Assembly (NCBI GenBank): GCA_001464895.1
Contig: LNEE01000057.1
Coordinates: 1-61,482, forward strand
Reading direction: 5' to 3'
From: Betaproteobacteria bacterium Ga0077532
GTDB taxonomy: Bacteria; Pseudomonadota; Gammaproteobacteria; Burkholderiales; Ga0077523
Length of the DNA: 61,482 bases
The notes below the pieces were generated by a model, which had not been told where the DNA came from, did no database searches, and was given only the letters and a program-made list of their open reading frames with translations. Position 1 is the first letter of the stretch. The number at the start of each line of letters is the position of its first letter. This document shows, one piece after another, positions 9,901-17,313 of this stretch. A program made the position numbers and the translations under genes.

Positions 9901-10026
9901 GATCGCGCCCTGGGCGTGGACCCGCAGCTGCCGACCGTCGAGCGGATGCGCCAGGCGCTGCTGCAGCGAATCACCCCGATTGGAAACACAACGGAGAGCG
10001 CGCAAGGCCCCTCACGTCTCCACTGA
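6943..10026 (+). CDS. Large ATPase / winged-helix / BTAD transcriptional regulator
   Basis: 1027 residues with a strong GGAGG site upstream. Residues 42-49 form a Walker A (GPPGSGKT) in a STAND-type ATPase module like that of MalT/LuxR-type regulators. A long helical middle (about 330-790) resembles tetratricopeptide-type repeats. From about residue 803 there is an OmpR-like winged helix (IRIHAFGALDIEIEDRPW; then LLRLLIAEGGRDVSSQRISD), followed by a bacterial transcriptional activation domain (about 910-1015). In the usual SARP/AfsR layout the DNA-binding part is N-terminal; here it is C-terminal. It probably controls the hydrolase that follows, whose leader carries a perfect inverted repeat. 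The target is inferred. Confidence 0.8.
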   Translation: MQRNDPASAKYSMPRIVGDVARTRLFRWLDGAFRQGIVWIAGPPGSGKTRLIATYLENRSLASLWYHVDTGDRDPAAFFQDLGTLAGDDLAASLPVLTPDQSLDLPTFARRYFRHLFSQLPRPRALVLEDCHAAASATMDTLLAAAIDETPGDVTLIVLSRMEPGSALARHRINGRVATLPPGELAFTLDEAMALAVAHGVTDTTTMPALLERCEGWGAGLALLLRAGDAGRLASDLPRELLGSYFTAEVLDAMPTAARQLLLATAALPSFTADMARELTGMENAGAVLDELHAQGGFVAQHPGTPPRYRCQPLFREILLERAVIETSSAERRDRSRLASRMLAADGDLAAAFSLSLDVGDPAALVDLVGRHAHDLLAAGRHDTLRPWLSALGEQAIAADPWLTLWQARCDTFATPREAMARISDAHREFVRRGDTSGAFHAAVAAVESGLAQLHDLHSLDPWIDVLAGSLDTAGNDADRLRAWYAFLYAALSRAPGHPRIAEGIQWVRQYARNCERADERTACGVILIFYACIASETVIGQEIIDIVEPRLGDEATPPMARWLWHYWRGVFHLWRIEYPIAEIEWQRCFDLGRTHGLAALDFLVHANVVMIDLAEDRFDVAEARLATLRGAFTGTERMARTLYWLGEMFLCFHRNQRTRTREAMDHFVESSRQAGLINLHTLALTDVAALQLLNGDIDHAESLLHQARDLVRGTVVRHCDGQIAGIETAIAFARGESETAKDSLLRTLTLVEQRGMCGCLMWVRTGFSALFSEAWRTGVRPQVIRELIRRFEIPPPTPFTQPWPWPIRIHAFGALDIEIEDRPWQPDGKPQHRVLDLLRLLIAEGGRDVSSQRISDRLWPDTDGDAAMTNVRGTVKRLRDMLGDAECIRVFDGKVSLNRRIVWIDTWALGELLETLEGNGAITSDSQSLEGRLFALYRAPLLAAEDHAWLIDGRQRQRDRFARGVQTLVRHATDAGDIEHALILCDRALGVDPQLPTVERMRQALLQRITPIGNTTESAQGPSRLH

Positions 10027-10092
10027 GCGTGCTCCTGACCTTGAAAACCCTCGTCCGATCCAACGGGTTTAGAACGGTCCTCTCCGCAGGAT

Positions 10093-10125
10093 GGTGACGT
10101 CGCGGAATCCTGCCGCGACGTCACC
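10093..10125. promoter_or_regulatory. Perfect 13-bp inverted repeat in hydrolase leader (operator or RNA hairpin)
   Basis: GGTGACGTCGCGG at 10093-10105 and CCGCGACGTCACC at 10113-10125 pair without mismatch around a 7-base loop (AATCCTG). It sits 17 bases before the ATG of the hydrolase and 67 bases after the stop of the large regulator. No U-run follows, so a terminator is unlikely. An operator for a dimeric regulator or a leader hairpin near the ribosome site fits better. Confidence 0.7.
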
Positions 10126-10141
10126 CATCAAGGAGACACCC

Positions 10142-11116
10142 ATGGATTCCACTCGAAGACAGCTCCTTCTTGCCGGCATGTCAGCCGGCGTGACTGGCGC
10201 AGTCATCGGCGCAGCACCTGCGCTTGCCGCACCGGCGATCCGGACCCTCGACATCGAGGCGAACGGCCTGCGCTTCCACGCGCTGGAGGCCGGCGAAGGA
10301 CCCCTGGCGCTGTGCCTGCACGGCTTCCCCGATTCCGCGTGGACGTACCGGCATCTGCTGCCGGAACTGGCCCGCGCCGGCTATCGCGCCGTGGCGCCGT
10401 TCATGCGCGGCTACGCGCCGACGGCCATCCCGGCCGACGGCGACTTCTCGACGCGCGTACTGGCGGCGGACGCGAGCGGACTGCACGCAGCGCTCGGCGG
10501 TGACGAGCGGGCCGTGCTGATCGCTCATGACTGGGGCTCGGCCGCCGCGTACGGTTCACTCATCGACCAGCCGGGACGCTGGCGCCGGGCAGCCGTGATC
10601 AACGTCCCCCCATGGGACGTGTTCGGGCAGATCGCCTTCCGTTACGACCAGTTGAAGCGGTCGTTCTACTTCTGGCTGTTTCAGATGGGTGTCGCAGAAT
10701 CCATCGTCGGCGCGAACGACCTCGCCTTCATCGAAGGGCTGTGGCGCGACTGGTCTCCCGGGTTCGATCCATCCGCCGAACTGCCGCGCATCAAGCCGTG
10801 TCTGCGTGACCCGGCCCACCTCCGCGCGGCGCTCGGGTACTACCGCGACTTCTTTGCTCCCGATCGATTCGGCACGCCCGCGTGGGCCGAGGCGCAGACC
10901 GCCGTGCTCGGGGGACCGGTGACCCGACCCACCCTGTACCTGCACGGCACGCAGGACGGCTGCATCGCGCTCGACGCCGCGGGTGCCGATGCCGTGCGTG
11001 CAGCGCTACCGGCCGGATCGGAGGTCCAGCGCATCGCCGGTGTCGGGCACTTCATGCTCGTGGAGGCGCCGCGGCAGGTGAATGGCCGCATCCTCCATTT
11101 CCTCGGACCCGCCTGA
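10142..11116 (+). CDS. Exported alpha/beta hydrolase, epoxide hydrolase-like
   Basis: 324 residues from ATG 10142, which has AAGGAG 6-7 bases upstream. The N-terminus (STRRQLLLAGMSAGVTGAVI) looks like a Tat signal with twin Arg and an Ala-rich cleavage region (APALA). The fold shows the oxyanion HGFP motif (CLHGFPDSAWTY), the nucleophile Asp in AHDWGSAAA and the catalytic His in GVGHFMLVEAP. An Asp nucleophile in HDWG is typical of epoxide hydrolases and haloalkane dehalogenases. It follows the large regulator and is likely its target. The substrate is unknown. Confidence 0.85.
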   Translation: MDSTRRQLLLAGMSAGVTGAVIGAAPALAAPAIRTLDIEANGLRFHALEAGEGPLALCLHGFPDSAWTYRHLLPELARAGYRAVAPFMRGYAPTAIPADGDFSTRVLAADASGLHAALGGDERAVLIAHDWGSAAAYGSLIDQPGRWRRAAVINVPPWDVFGQIAFRYDQLKRSFYFWLFQMGVAESIVGANDLAFIEGLWRDWSPGFDPSAELPRIKPCLRDPAHLRAALGYYRDFFAPDRFGTPAWAEAQTAVLGGPVTRPTLYLHGTQDGCIALDAAGADAVRAALPAGSEVQRIAGVGHFMLVEAPRQVNGRILHFLGPA

Positions 11117-11173
11117 CGCGGTGAGGCGCTCGAGGGATCCCCGATGCATTGCATCGCTCGAAGTCGAGCGCGT

Positions 11174-11209
11174 CCCAGATCGGGGACCGGGGCCTGGCCC
11201 CGATCTGGG
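11174..11209. terminator. 12-bp inverted repeat between hydrolase and lipoprotein genes
   Basis: CCCAGATCGGGG (11174-11185) and CCCCGATCTGGG (11198-11209) pair perfectly around 12 bases. It lies 57 bases after the hydrolase stop and 48 bases before the lipoprotein ATG. There is no U-run, so it is either a stem-loop protecting the hydrolase 3' end or a control element of the lipoprotein gene. Confidence 0.45.
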
Positions 11210-11257
11210 AGAATGAACGCCCGGTGCAGTGCCGGAATCGTTCGAAAAAGGAACAGC

Positions 11258-11929
11258 ATGAGAAACATGGTCATTGCCGCGCTCGTCAGCGCGGTGGCAG
11301 TCGCAGGGTGCACGTCGACGGGTAGCGCCGACGGGAAGCGTTCGATGAACAACACCGAGAAGGGAGCGATCATCGGTGCCGTGGGTGGCGCGGTGCTTGG
11401 CGCCGCGGTCGCCGACAAGAAGGGCAAGGGTGCGCTCATCGGCGCGGTGGGCGGCGGGCTGGCGGGCGCGGCCGTGGGCAACTACATGGACCGCCAGAAG
11501 CAGGACCTCGAGAAGAACCTCGCCGCCGAACGCAAGAGCGGTGCGGTGACGATCGAGAAGCAGGCCGGCGACGTGATGAAGATCACGATGACCAGCCAGA
11601 CGGCGTTCGACACCGGATCCGCCGAGATCAAGCCCGGGTTCCGCAGCACCATGGACCGCCTCGCGGACGTCGTGGTCCGCTATCAGAAGACCGCCATCAC
11701 CGTGGTCGGCCACACCGATGCGGAAGGCAGCGCAGAGAGCAATCGCGAACTCTCCCAGCGCCGCGCGCAAGCCGTGGTGGACTATCTGGGTTCGAAGAAC
11801 GTCAACGCCGCGCGGCTCACCGCCGTCGGTCGGGGCGAGACCGAACCGATCGCCGACAACAAGACCGAAGCAGGTCGCCGCGCGAATCGCCGCGTGGAAC
11901 TGCTGGTGGCGCCAGTCCGGGCGGACTGA
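11258..11929 (+). CDS. OmpA-family outer-membrane lipoprotein
   Basis: 223 residues from ATG 11258 (AAAGGAA upstream). The lipobox VAVAGC puts the lipidated Cys at residue 18. Next comes a glycine-zipper stretch (GAIIGAVGGAVLGAAVADKK; about 36-78), then a C-terminal OmpA peptidoglycan-binding domain (about 110-215) with VVGHTDAEGSAESNRELSQR and AVGRGETEPIADN. The architecture matches YiaD-type lipoproteins, which link the outer membrane to peptidoglycan. Confidence 0.9.
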   Translation: MRNMVIAALVSAVAVAGCTSTGSADGKRSMNNTEKGAIIGAVGGAVLGAAVADKKGKGALIGAVGGGLAGAAVGNYMDRQKQDLEKNLAAERKSGAVTIEKQAGDVMKITMTSQTAFDTGSAEIKPGFRSTMDRLADVVVRYQKTAITVVGHTDAEGSAESNRELSQRRAQAVVDYLGSKNVNAARLTAVGRGETEPIADNKTEAGRRANRRVELLVAPVRAD

Positions 11930-11949
11930 CAGCAGGCGCCGCATCGACA

Positions 11950-12008
11950 GGGAGGCGCCCGCGATACGCGCCGGCGACACCGGAACTCAGGCGCCTCCCG
12001 GTGTCGCC
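11950..12008. terminator. Two overlapping hairpins between convergent genes
   Basis: GGGAGGCGCC (11950-11959) pairs with GGCGCCTCCC (11990-11999). GGCGACACCGG (11973-11983) pairs with CCGGTGTCGCC (11998-12008). The right arms share two bases and the second left arm lies inside the first loop, so the full stems exclude each other. Position between the convergent lipoprotein and RidA-like genes suggests transcript-end structures for both strands. Confidence 0.5.
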
Positions 12009-12053
12009 CGGTTCATGCGGGCGCGCCGCGGGCCGGCACGCCTCGCGATGCGG

Positions 12054-12524
12054 TCAGTCGGGCACCATCGCGTAGGCCTCGATCTCCACCAGCAACTCGT
12101 CGAACACGAGGCTCGTCACGCCCACCATCGTGCTGGCCGGCCGTGGCTCCTGCGCGAGGAACTCGGCACGCACCTTGGAGATGAGCTTCCATTTGTCGGC
12201 GTCCAGGTTCTTCACGAAGATCGTGTACTTGATCACGTCATTGAACGTGGCGCCGGCTGCGGCCAGCGCCCGCCGGACGTTCTCGTAGGTGAGGCGCGTC
12301 TGCGCCTCGAGGTCGCCCGCGTGCTGCGGCTTGCCCGCGGCGTCCCACGCCACCTGCCCGCTGACGAAGACGAGCCTGCCGCCCTTCGCCGTGCTCACCT
12401 GCGAGAAGCTGGGCACGTTCAGCAGCCCCTCGGGGCGCAGATGTTCGATCTTCGGGGTATCGGCGAAGGCGCTGAGAGGCAGCAGTGCCGCGAGCACGGC
12501 GAGATTCGATAGAAGCCTGGTCAT
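12054..12524 (-). CDS. Secreted RidA/YjgF-family protein lacking the catalytic Arg
   Basis: 156 residues with a signal peptide (MTRLLSNLAVLAALLPLSAF, cleavage near ADT). The Rid fold is clear: VFVSGQVAWDAAGKP and TYENVRRALAAAGATFNDVI. RidA deaminases carry an Arg in PARSxVEV that holds the 2-iminoacid carboxylate; here the place reads PASTMVGV, so the Arg is Ser. It therefore probably does not hydrolyse 2-aminoacrylate in the RidA manner and belongs to a non-deaminase Rid subgroup. It lies 82 bp downstream of the D-serine dehydratase, on the same strand. Confidence 0.85.
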   Translation of the reverse strand: MTRLLSNLAVLAALLPLSAFADTPKIEHLRPEGLLNVPSFSQVSTAKGGRLVFVSGQVAWDAAGKPQHAGDLEAQTRLTYENVRRALAAAGATFNDVIKYTIFVKNLDADKWKLISKVRAEFLAQEPRPASTMVGVTSLVFDELLVEIEAYAMVPD

Positions 12525-12606
12525 GGTGGTCTCCCTGTCGTAGGTGCGTGTCGGGATCGGATCATGCGCACGGGTGGCCCGGCATGTCGAGATCGACTGC
12601 GGCCGT

Positions 12607-13851
12607 TCACCCGGCGATCAGCGGCAGGAACACCTCGTCCGGCAGCAGCCCGCCGCCGGTCGTCCAGAGCAGATGCGTCGCCGACGCCCGGTCGAACTCG
12701 GGGTTCGCCTCGCACCATGGCATCACGGCCGCCATGGCCGCCGCCGCCGACGGCTCGACCCGCAGGCCCGCATCCTCCCAGGTCCGCTTCACCCACTCGA
12801 GCGCCTGGGCATCCGTGACCGTGACGATGCCTTCGATCAGATGCCGGACCATCCCCGCCGCGAAGAGGGAGGCCGACGCCACCGCGAGGCCATCCTGGAT
12901 CGTCCGGTTCGTGCGACCGACGTCGTACACCGACACTGCGCGCGATTCGCCCGACGCCAGTTGCACGAGCATGCAGGGCGCGTCCACCGGTTCGACGAAC
13001 ACGCATCGCACGGCATCGCCGAACACGTGCTTCAACCCGAAGGTGAGCCCGCCGGGCGCGCCTCCGACACCGCACGGCAGGTACACGACCAGTGGGTGTT
13101 CCGCGTCCACCCGCAGATGCGCGGCGTCGAGCTGCCGATGGAGATCGAGCGCGGCCGTCGCGTAGCCGAGGAAGAGATGCACCGAGCTTTCATCGTCGAC
13201 GAAGTGACAGCGGGGTCGCTGCTCCGAAGACGTCCGCGCGGACGCCACCGCAGCGGTGTAGTCGCCCGCGTGCTCCACGACCTCGACGCCGATCCGGCGC
13301 AGGCGATCCTTCTTCCACGACTTGGCATCGCTCGACATGTGGACCTCGGCCGCGAAGCCCAGGGCGCGCGCCATCACGCCCACGCTGTAGCCGAGGTTGC
13401 CCGTGCTGCCGACGACCACCGTGTGCGTCGCGAAGAGATCGCGCCACGCCGGCCCCGCCAGCACGGCGTGGTCCTCCCGCAGCCCCGCCTGCCGGGCCAC
13501 CTGCTCGGCGTACCACAACACCTCGTACACGCCACCGCGCGCCTTGATGCAGCCCGTGACCGGCAGATCGTGATCGGCCTTGATGCCGACCCGTCCCGGC
13601 CCGCCGAGCACTTCATGCGCGAACTCGGCATCGGCCGGCAGCAGCGGCGAATCGATGTGCCCGCCGGTGGCGCGCAACTCGGGGAACAGGATCGCCAGCA
13701 GCGGTGCGAACCGGCGCCAGCGCGCGATCGCCTGCTCGACGTCGTCCCAGTGCAGCGGTGAGGCCGCGAGCACCTCCGCCGCGGGCCGGCGCGCCGGGTT
13801 GCGCCAGACGGTCGGCTCGCCGTCGCGGACGGCTGTGGGGATGTCGATCAT
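12607..13851 (-). CDS. dsdA: D-serine dehydratase (D-serine ammonia-lyase)
   Basis: 414 residues, PLP-dependent, converting D-serine to pyruvate and ammonia. Diagnostic sites: KADHDLPVTGCIKARGG, with the Schiff-base Lys at residue 103 (compare the SIKARGG motif of E. coli DsdA), and the phosphate-binding loop GSTGNLG. Length fits the family. The start at ATG 13851 has only a weak site upstream. It follows the peptide-importer/peptidase operon on the same strand, separated from it by a foldback element, which suggests use of D-amino-acid-containing peptides. No DsdC-type regulator is adjacent. Confidence 0.88.
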   Translation of the reverse strand: MIDIPTAVRDGEPTVWRNPARRPAAEVLAASPLHWDDVEQAIARWRRFAPLLAILFPELRATGGHIDSPLLPADAEFAHEVLGGPGRVGIKADHDLPVTGCIKARGGVYEVLWYAEQVARQAGLREDHAVLAGPAWRDLFATHTVVVGSTGNLGYSVGVMARALGFAAEVHMSSDAKSWKKDRLRRIGVEVVEHAGDYTAAVASARTSSEQRPRCHFVDDESSVHLFLGYATAALDLHRQLDAAHLRVDAEHPLVVYLPCGVGGAPGGLTFGLKHVFGDAVRCVFVEPVDAPCMLVQLASGESRAVSVYDVGRTNRTIQDGLAVASASLFAAGMVRHLIEGIVTVTDAQALEWVKRTWEDAGLRVEPSAAAAMAAVMPWCEANPEFDRASATHLLWTTGGGLLPDEVFLPLIAG

Positions 13852-13881
13852 GGGGATGGGTCCGGTATGTGGCACGGGCTG

Positions 13882-14043
13882 GGAGCCTGTCGGGCTTGGG
13901 TGGTCGATAGCGAAACGGTGGGAGAGCGAGGACAGATTTTGACGATTTCGACGAACGTATCGGGAATACGTGAGGAGAAAGCGGCGAAACATGGACCGCT
14001 CTCCCACCGTTGCCGCCGAATCATCCCAAGTCCGACAGGCTCC
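13882..14043. mobile_element. MITE-like 162-bp foldback element
   Basis: Outer inverted repeats of 19 bp (GGAGCCTGTCGGGCTTGGG at 13882-13900; CCCAAGTCCGACAGGCTCC at 14025-14043) match with one G-T wobble. Inside them lie 14-bp perfect arms (ACGGTGGGAGAGCG at 13915-13928; CGCTCTCCCACCGT at 13997-14010). A central small palindrome (ACGTAT/ATACGT, 13955-13971) is also present. It has no coding capacity. It abuts the stop codon of the peptidase gene. A possible CTGG/CTAG target duplication flanks it. The layout is that of a non-autonomous transposable element. Confidence 0.65.
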
Positions 14044-15317
14044 TAGAGGGGGAGCGCCGCGGCGCCGTTGAAGCGCGCCCACATGGCGCGGTATTGCGGA
14101 TTCGACACCGCGAACGGCCGTTGTTCCAGACGCGCGAGCCAGCGCTCCGACGCTTCTGTGGCCAGGCGCCAGCACTCGTCGACGAAGGCCTTCTGTTCGC
14201 CGACGCCACCGGTCATCACCTTCGCGCCTTCGGCAAAGAAGCGATCTTCCAGCGCATCGAAGTCCGCACGCAGATCGGGCTTCACTGCGTGATAGTCGGC
14301 CATCACGCGCCGGTGCAGCCGCTCGTACCGCCACCAGTACGCACCGGGCGTGTCGCTCTCGCGCGGCATCGGTCCGAGATCGGGCAGATCGACGCCGCAG
14401 AACACCGGCTTCATGATCGACACGTCGGGGCCGGAAGTCGCGGTGGCCCATCCCATCACCCGTCCGCCCTTCGCGACGCTGATCATGGAGCCGGTCGCCT
14501 GCCACAGGCGGAAATCGTACGGTGCTGCATGCATGCAGATGCGCGTGGGCCGGTCGCCGTCCATGGGGTCGTAGTCGCCTTCACCCGTGTAGCGAAGCAG
14601 GTCGGCCATGGTCCGCACGTTGATGCGGCCGCGCGCCCGCGACAGGAAGTCGAACGACGCCTTCTGGCGCTCGTCGGGCGCGGTGCACCGGCTCTTCGCC
14701 TCGTCGGTGAAGCGCGCACGGAAGTCCGTCCCCGCCTCGCACGAGGCGCGATTCCAGTCGGCGCGGATGCTGTGGACGTTCGAGATCGTCGAGATGTCCT
14801 GCACGCGCTTCGCCGCCCACTGCTTCCCGGCGGTCATGAGTTCGACGGCGCCCGTGTGGTCAGCGAGGAGGAAGCCGCCATCGAAGTGGCTGTTGCCGCG
14901 CAGCTCGCAGTTGCCGCCCTGACCGTGCTCGGCGAGCAGATCGGCCAACACGTCGACCGCCTCGTCGCACGTCGTCGCGCGTTCGAGCATGAGGCGCAAC
15001 AGGTCGATGATCATCACGCCGTCGCCCTCGGACGGCTGATTGGTGAACACCGCCTCGTTGCCGCAGGCGAGCCCGTGCTCGTTGAAGCCGATCTCGGCCC
15101 CGTAGGTCCAGAACGACTTGTCGAGCACGACATCGTGCGTGACGCGTGGCTGCGGGATCACCTTGTGGGTCACGCGTACGGTCGCGCCCGGCACCCACTC
15201 GCGGCGCGGAAAACGGACGAGGTGCTGCGCCTCGTTGATCTCGGTGTCGGCGTTCTTCGCGAGCAGCACCGAACCATCGGCGGTGCTGTTCGCGAGGGCC
15301 ACGAAGGTGTCGCACAT
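14043..15317 (-). CDS. C69-type Ntn-hydrolase peptidase (dipeptidase-like)
   Basis: 424 residues. The start at 15317 gives MCDTFVAL, placing the N-terminal nucleophile Cys at position 2 as in C69 dipeptidases and acid ceramidase-like Ntn hydrolases; GAGGA lies about 8 bases upstream. Further family marks are LLAKNADTEINEAQ and the region GFNEHGLACGNEAVFTN. No signal peptide, so it acts in the cytoplasm. It is the last gene of the peptide ABC transporter operon (17 bp after the DppF-like gene), so it probably cleaves the imported peptides. The specificity is not known. The stop codon touches the MITE. Confidence 0.82.
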   Translation of the reverse strand: MCDTFVALANSTADGSVLLAKNADTEINEAQHLVRFPRREWVPGATVRVTHKVIPQPRVTHDVVLDKSFWTYGAEIGFNEHGLACGNEAVFTNQPSEGDGVMIIDLLRLMLERATTCDEAVDVLADLLAEHGQGGNCELRGNSHFDGGFLLADHTGAVELMTAGKQWAAKRVQDISTISNVHSIRADWNRASCEAGTDFRARFTDEAKSRCTAPDERQKASFDFLSRARGRINVRTMADLLRYTGEGDYDPMDGDRPTRICMHAAPYDFRLWQATGSMISVAKGGRVMGWATATSGPDVSIMKPVFCGVDLPDLGPMPRESDTPGAYWWRYERLHRRVMADYHAVKPDLRADFDALEDRFFAEGAKVMTGGVGEQKAFVDECWRLATEASERWLARLEQRPFAVSNPQYRAMWARFNGAAALPL

Positions 15318-15334
15318 GGGACGATTCCTCGCGC

Positions 15335-16321
15335 TCAGCCGCCCGCGAAATGACAGGCGGCGATGTGGGTGGGGGACAGTCGCACCTCGGCCGGCGCCAC
15401 GGCACGGCAGCGGTCGACCGCCTGCGGACAGCGCGGTGCGAAGGGGCATCCTCCGGCCGTCGCCTCGGTCATCTCGGTGGCGGGCTGCACGACGCGCGCG
15501 CGCTTGCGGGCCACCAGTTGCGGCACCGCGGTGAGCAGCATGCGCGTGTAGGGATGCGCCGGCGCGGTGAAGATCTCGTCGCGGGTGCCCTGCTCCACGA
15601 GGCGCCCGCGGTACATCACGGCGACCCGGTCCGACACGTGGCGCACCACCGACAGATCGTGGGCGACGAACAGCATCGAGAGCCCGAGCGCCTCGCGGAG
15701 ATCGGAGAGCAGGTTGAGGATCTGCGCCTGGATCGACACGTCGAGCGCAGCTACGGGTTCGTCGAGCACGAGCAGCGAGGGCCGCACGGCCAGCGCACGG
15801 GCCAGCCCCACGCGCTGACGCTGGCCGCCGCTCATCGCCCGCGGGTATCGCGTCGCCATGGCCTGGGGAAGCCCCACCACGTCGAGGAGCCGCTTCACCT
15901 CGTCGTCCACACCGTCGGTCGGCACGACACGATGGAAGCGCAGCACCTCGGCGAGCGTCTGCGCGATGGTCATGCGCGGATTGAGCGACGAGTACGGGTC
16001 CTGGAACACCATCTGCACTTCCCGGCGCAGGCGCTGCTGCCAGTCGGGCATGGGGTCGCCCATCGCGCGGCCACGGTAGAGGATGTCCCCCTCCGCGACG
16101 GGATGGATGCCCAGGATCGCGCGGCCGAGCGTCGTCTTGCCGCTGCCGCTCTCGCCCACGAGCCCCAGCGTTTCGCCGGGCAGCAGTGCGAGATTCGCGC
16201 CCTCGACCGCACGCACGGCCGAGGGCGGACGCCGCAGCAGGAGATCGACGAGGCCGCGCGGCTTGGCGAAGCGCACGTGCACGTCGCGCACGGTGAGCAG
16301 CGGGGCAGCGGCGACGGCCAT
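15335..16321 (-). CDS. Peptide ABC transporter ATP-binding protein (DppF/OppF type)
   Basis: 328 residues from ATG 16321; its A overlaps the TGA of the preceding gene (TGATG), so translation is coupled. Walker A is GESGSGKTT, the Q-loop is MVFQDPYSSLNPRM, the signature is MSGGQRQRVGLARAL, Walker B is LLVLDEPVAALD and the H-loop is VAHD. The C-terminal oligopeptide/dipeptide transporter extension (CPFAPRCPQAVDRC) has Cys residues of the type that bind an iron-sulfur cluster in this family. It energises the two permeases encoded upstream. Confidence 0.92.
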   Translation of the reverse strand: MAVAAAPLLTVRDVHVRFAKPRGLVDLLLRRPPSAVRAVEGANLALLPGETLGLVGESGSGKTTLGRAILGIHPVAEGDILYRGRAMGDPMPDWQQRLRREVQMVFQDPYSSLNPRMTIAQTLAEVLRFHRVVPTDGVDDEVKRLLDVVGLPQAMATRYPRAMSGGQRQRVGLARALAVRPSLLVLDEPVAALDVSIQAQILNLLSDLREALGLSMLFVAHDLSVVRHVSDRVAVMYRGRLVEQGTRDEIFTAPAHPYTRMLLTAVPQLVARKRARVVQPATEMTEATAGGCPFAPRCPQAVDRCRAVAPAEVRLSPTHIAACHFAGG

Positions 16322-17313
16322 CAGACGACGGACTCCGGAAAGAGGCACGCGGAGGCGTGCCCCGGCGCGACCTCGCGCAGCCGCACCGACTCGTGGCGGC
16401 AGGCGTCACGGGCGAAGGTGCAGCGCTCCACGAACGGACATCCCGGCGCCGGCCGCGCGAGGTCGGGCGGCTGGCCCGGGATCGGTTGCAGGCGCGTCGC
16501 GTGTTCATCCATGCGCGGACTCGACCGCATGAGTCCCAGCGTGTACGGATGCCGCGGGTTGCCGAGCACCTCGGCGGCCGGCCCCGTCTCGACCAGCGTG
16601 CCGGCGTACATGACGGCGATGCGGTCGCAGGTCTCGGCCACGACGCCGATGTCGTGAGACACCAGCACCATGGCCATGCCGTTCTTCGCCTGGAGATCGG
16701 CGAGCAACGCCAGGATCTGCTCCTGGATCGTGACGTCCAGCGCCGTCGTCGGTTCGTCGGCGAGCAGCAGGCGCGGACCGCACGCCATGGCCATCGCGAT
16801 CACGGCCCGTTGCAGCATGCCGCCCGACCACTGCGAGGGATGATCGTCGTAACGGCGCGCGGCGTCGGGGATGCCGATCGCGCGGAGCAGCTCGACGCCG
16901 CGATCCCGCGCCGCCGACTTCGAGAGGCCGCGATGGATACGCAGCCCCTCGGTCACCTGGTCGCCGATGGGCCACACGGGACTCAGGCTGGTCATGGGGT
17001 TCTGGAACACCATCGCGATGTCCGTCCCGCGGATCTCCCGCATGCGCGCCTCGGGCAGCGCGAGCAGATCGACGCCGTCGAAGAGCACGCGTCCGCCCCG
17101 GATCTGCGCAGGTGGCGACGGCAGCAGCCGCAGCAGCGCGCGGCACAGCACGCTCTTGCCGCTGCCCGATTCGCCGACGAGACCGAGCGTCTCGCCCTGC
17201 CGCACCTCGAACGACACGCCCCGGGTCGCGAGCACGTCCCCGCCGCGCACCCGGAAGGCGATCTCCAGCGCCTCGACGCGCAGCAGCGCGCCCGCGTCAG
17301 CCGCCGGTGACAT
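16321..17313 (-). CDS. Peptide ABC transporter ATP-binding protein (DppD/OppD type)
   Basis: 330 residues. Walker [16 protein letters not shown]-loop [11 protein letters not shown], signature [16 protein letters not shown] (GG retained, SGGM variant), Walker [14 protein letters not shown]-loop VSHD. It ends in the usual family tail with [14 protein letters not shown]. It overlaps the permease gene by 17 bp and the next ATPase gene by one base. It forms a heterodimer with the DppF-like subunit. Confidence 0.92.
   Translation of the reverse strand: MSPAADAGALLRVEALEIAFRVRGGDVLATRGVSFEVRQGETLGLVGESGSGKSVLCRALLRLLPSPPAQIRGGRVLFDGVDLLALPEARMREIRGTDIAMVFQNPMTSLSPVWPIGDQVTEGLRIHRGLSKSAARDRGVELLRAIGIPDAARRYDDHPSQWSGGMLQRAVIAMAMACGPRLLLADEPTTALDVTIQEQILALLADLQAKNGMAMVLVSHDIGVVAETCDRIAVMYAGTLVETGPAAEVLGNPRHPYTLGLMRSSPRMDEHATRLQPIPGQPPDLARPAPGCPFVERCTFARDACRHESVRLREVAPGHASACLFPESVV

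Noticed and set aside
7318..10005. 895-codon open frame on the minus strand opposite the large regulator
   Set aside because: It mirrors codon positions of a well-supported gene, has no domain signal, and long antisense frames are expected in DNA this GC-rich.
15318..16508. N-terminal extension of the Ntn peptidase frame to 821 codons
   Set aside because: The extension is antisense-like sequence over the ATPase gene; the MCDTF start with nucleophile Cys2 and a good ribosome site fixes the true start at 15317.
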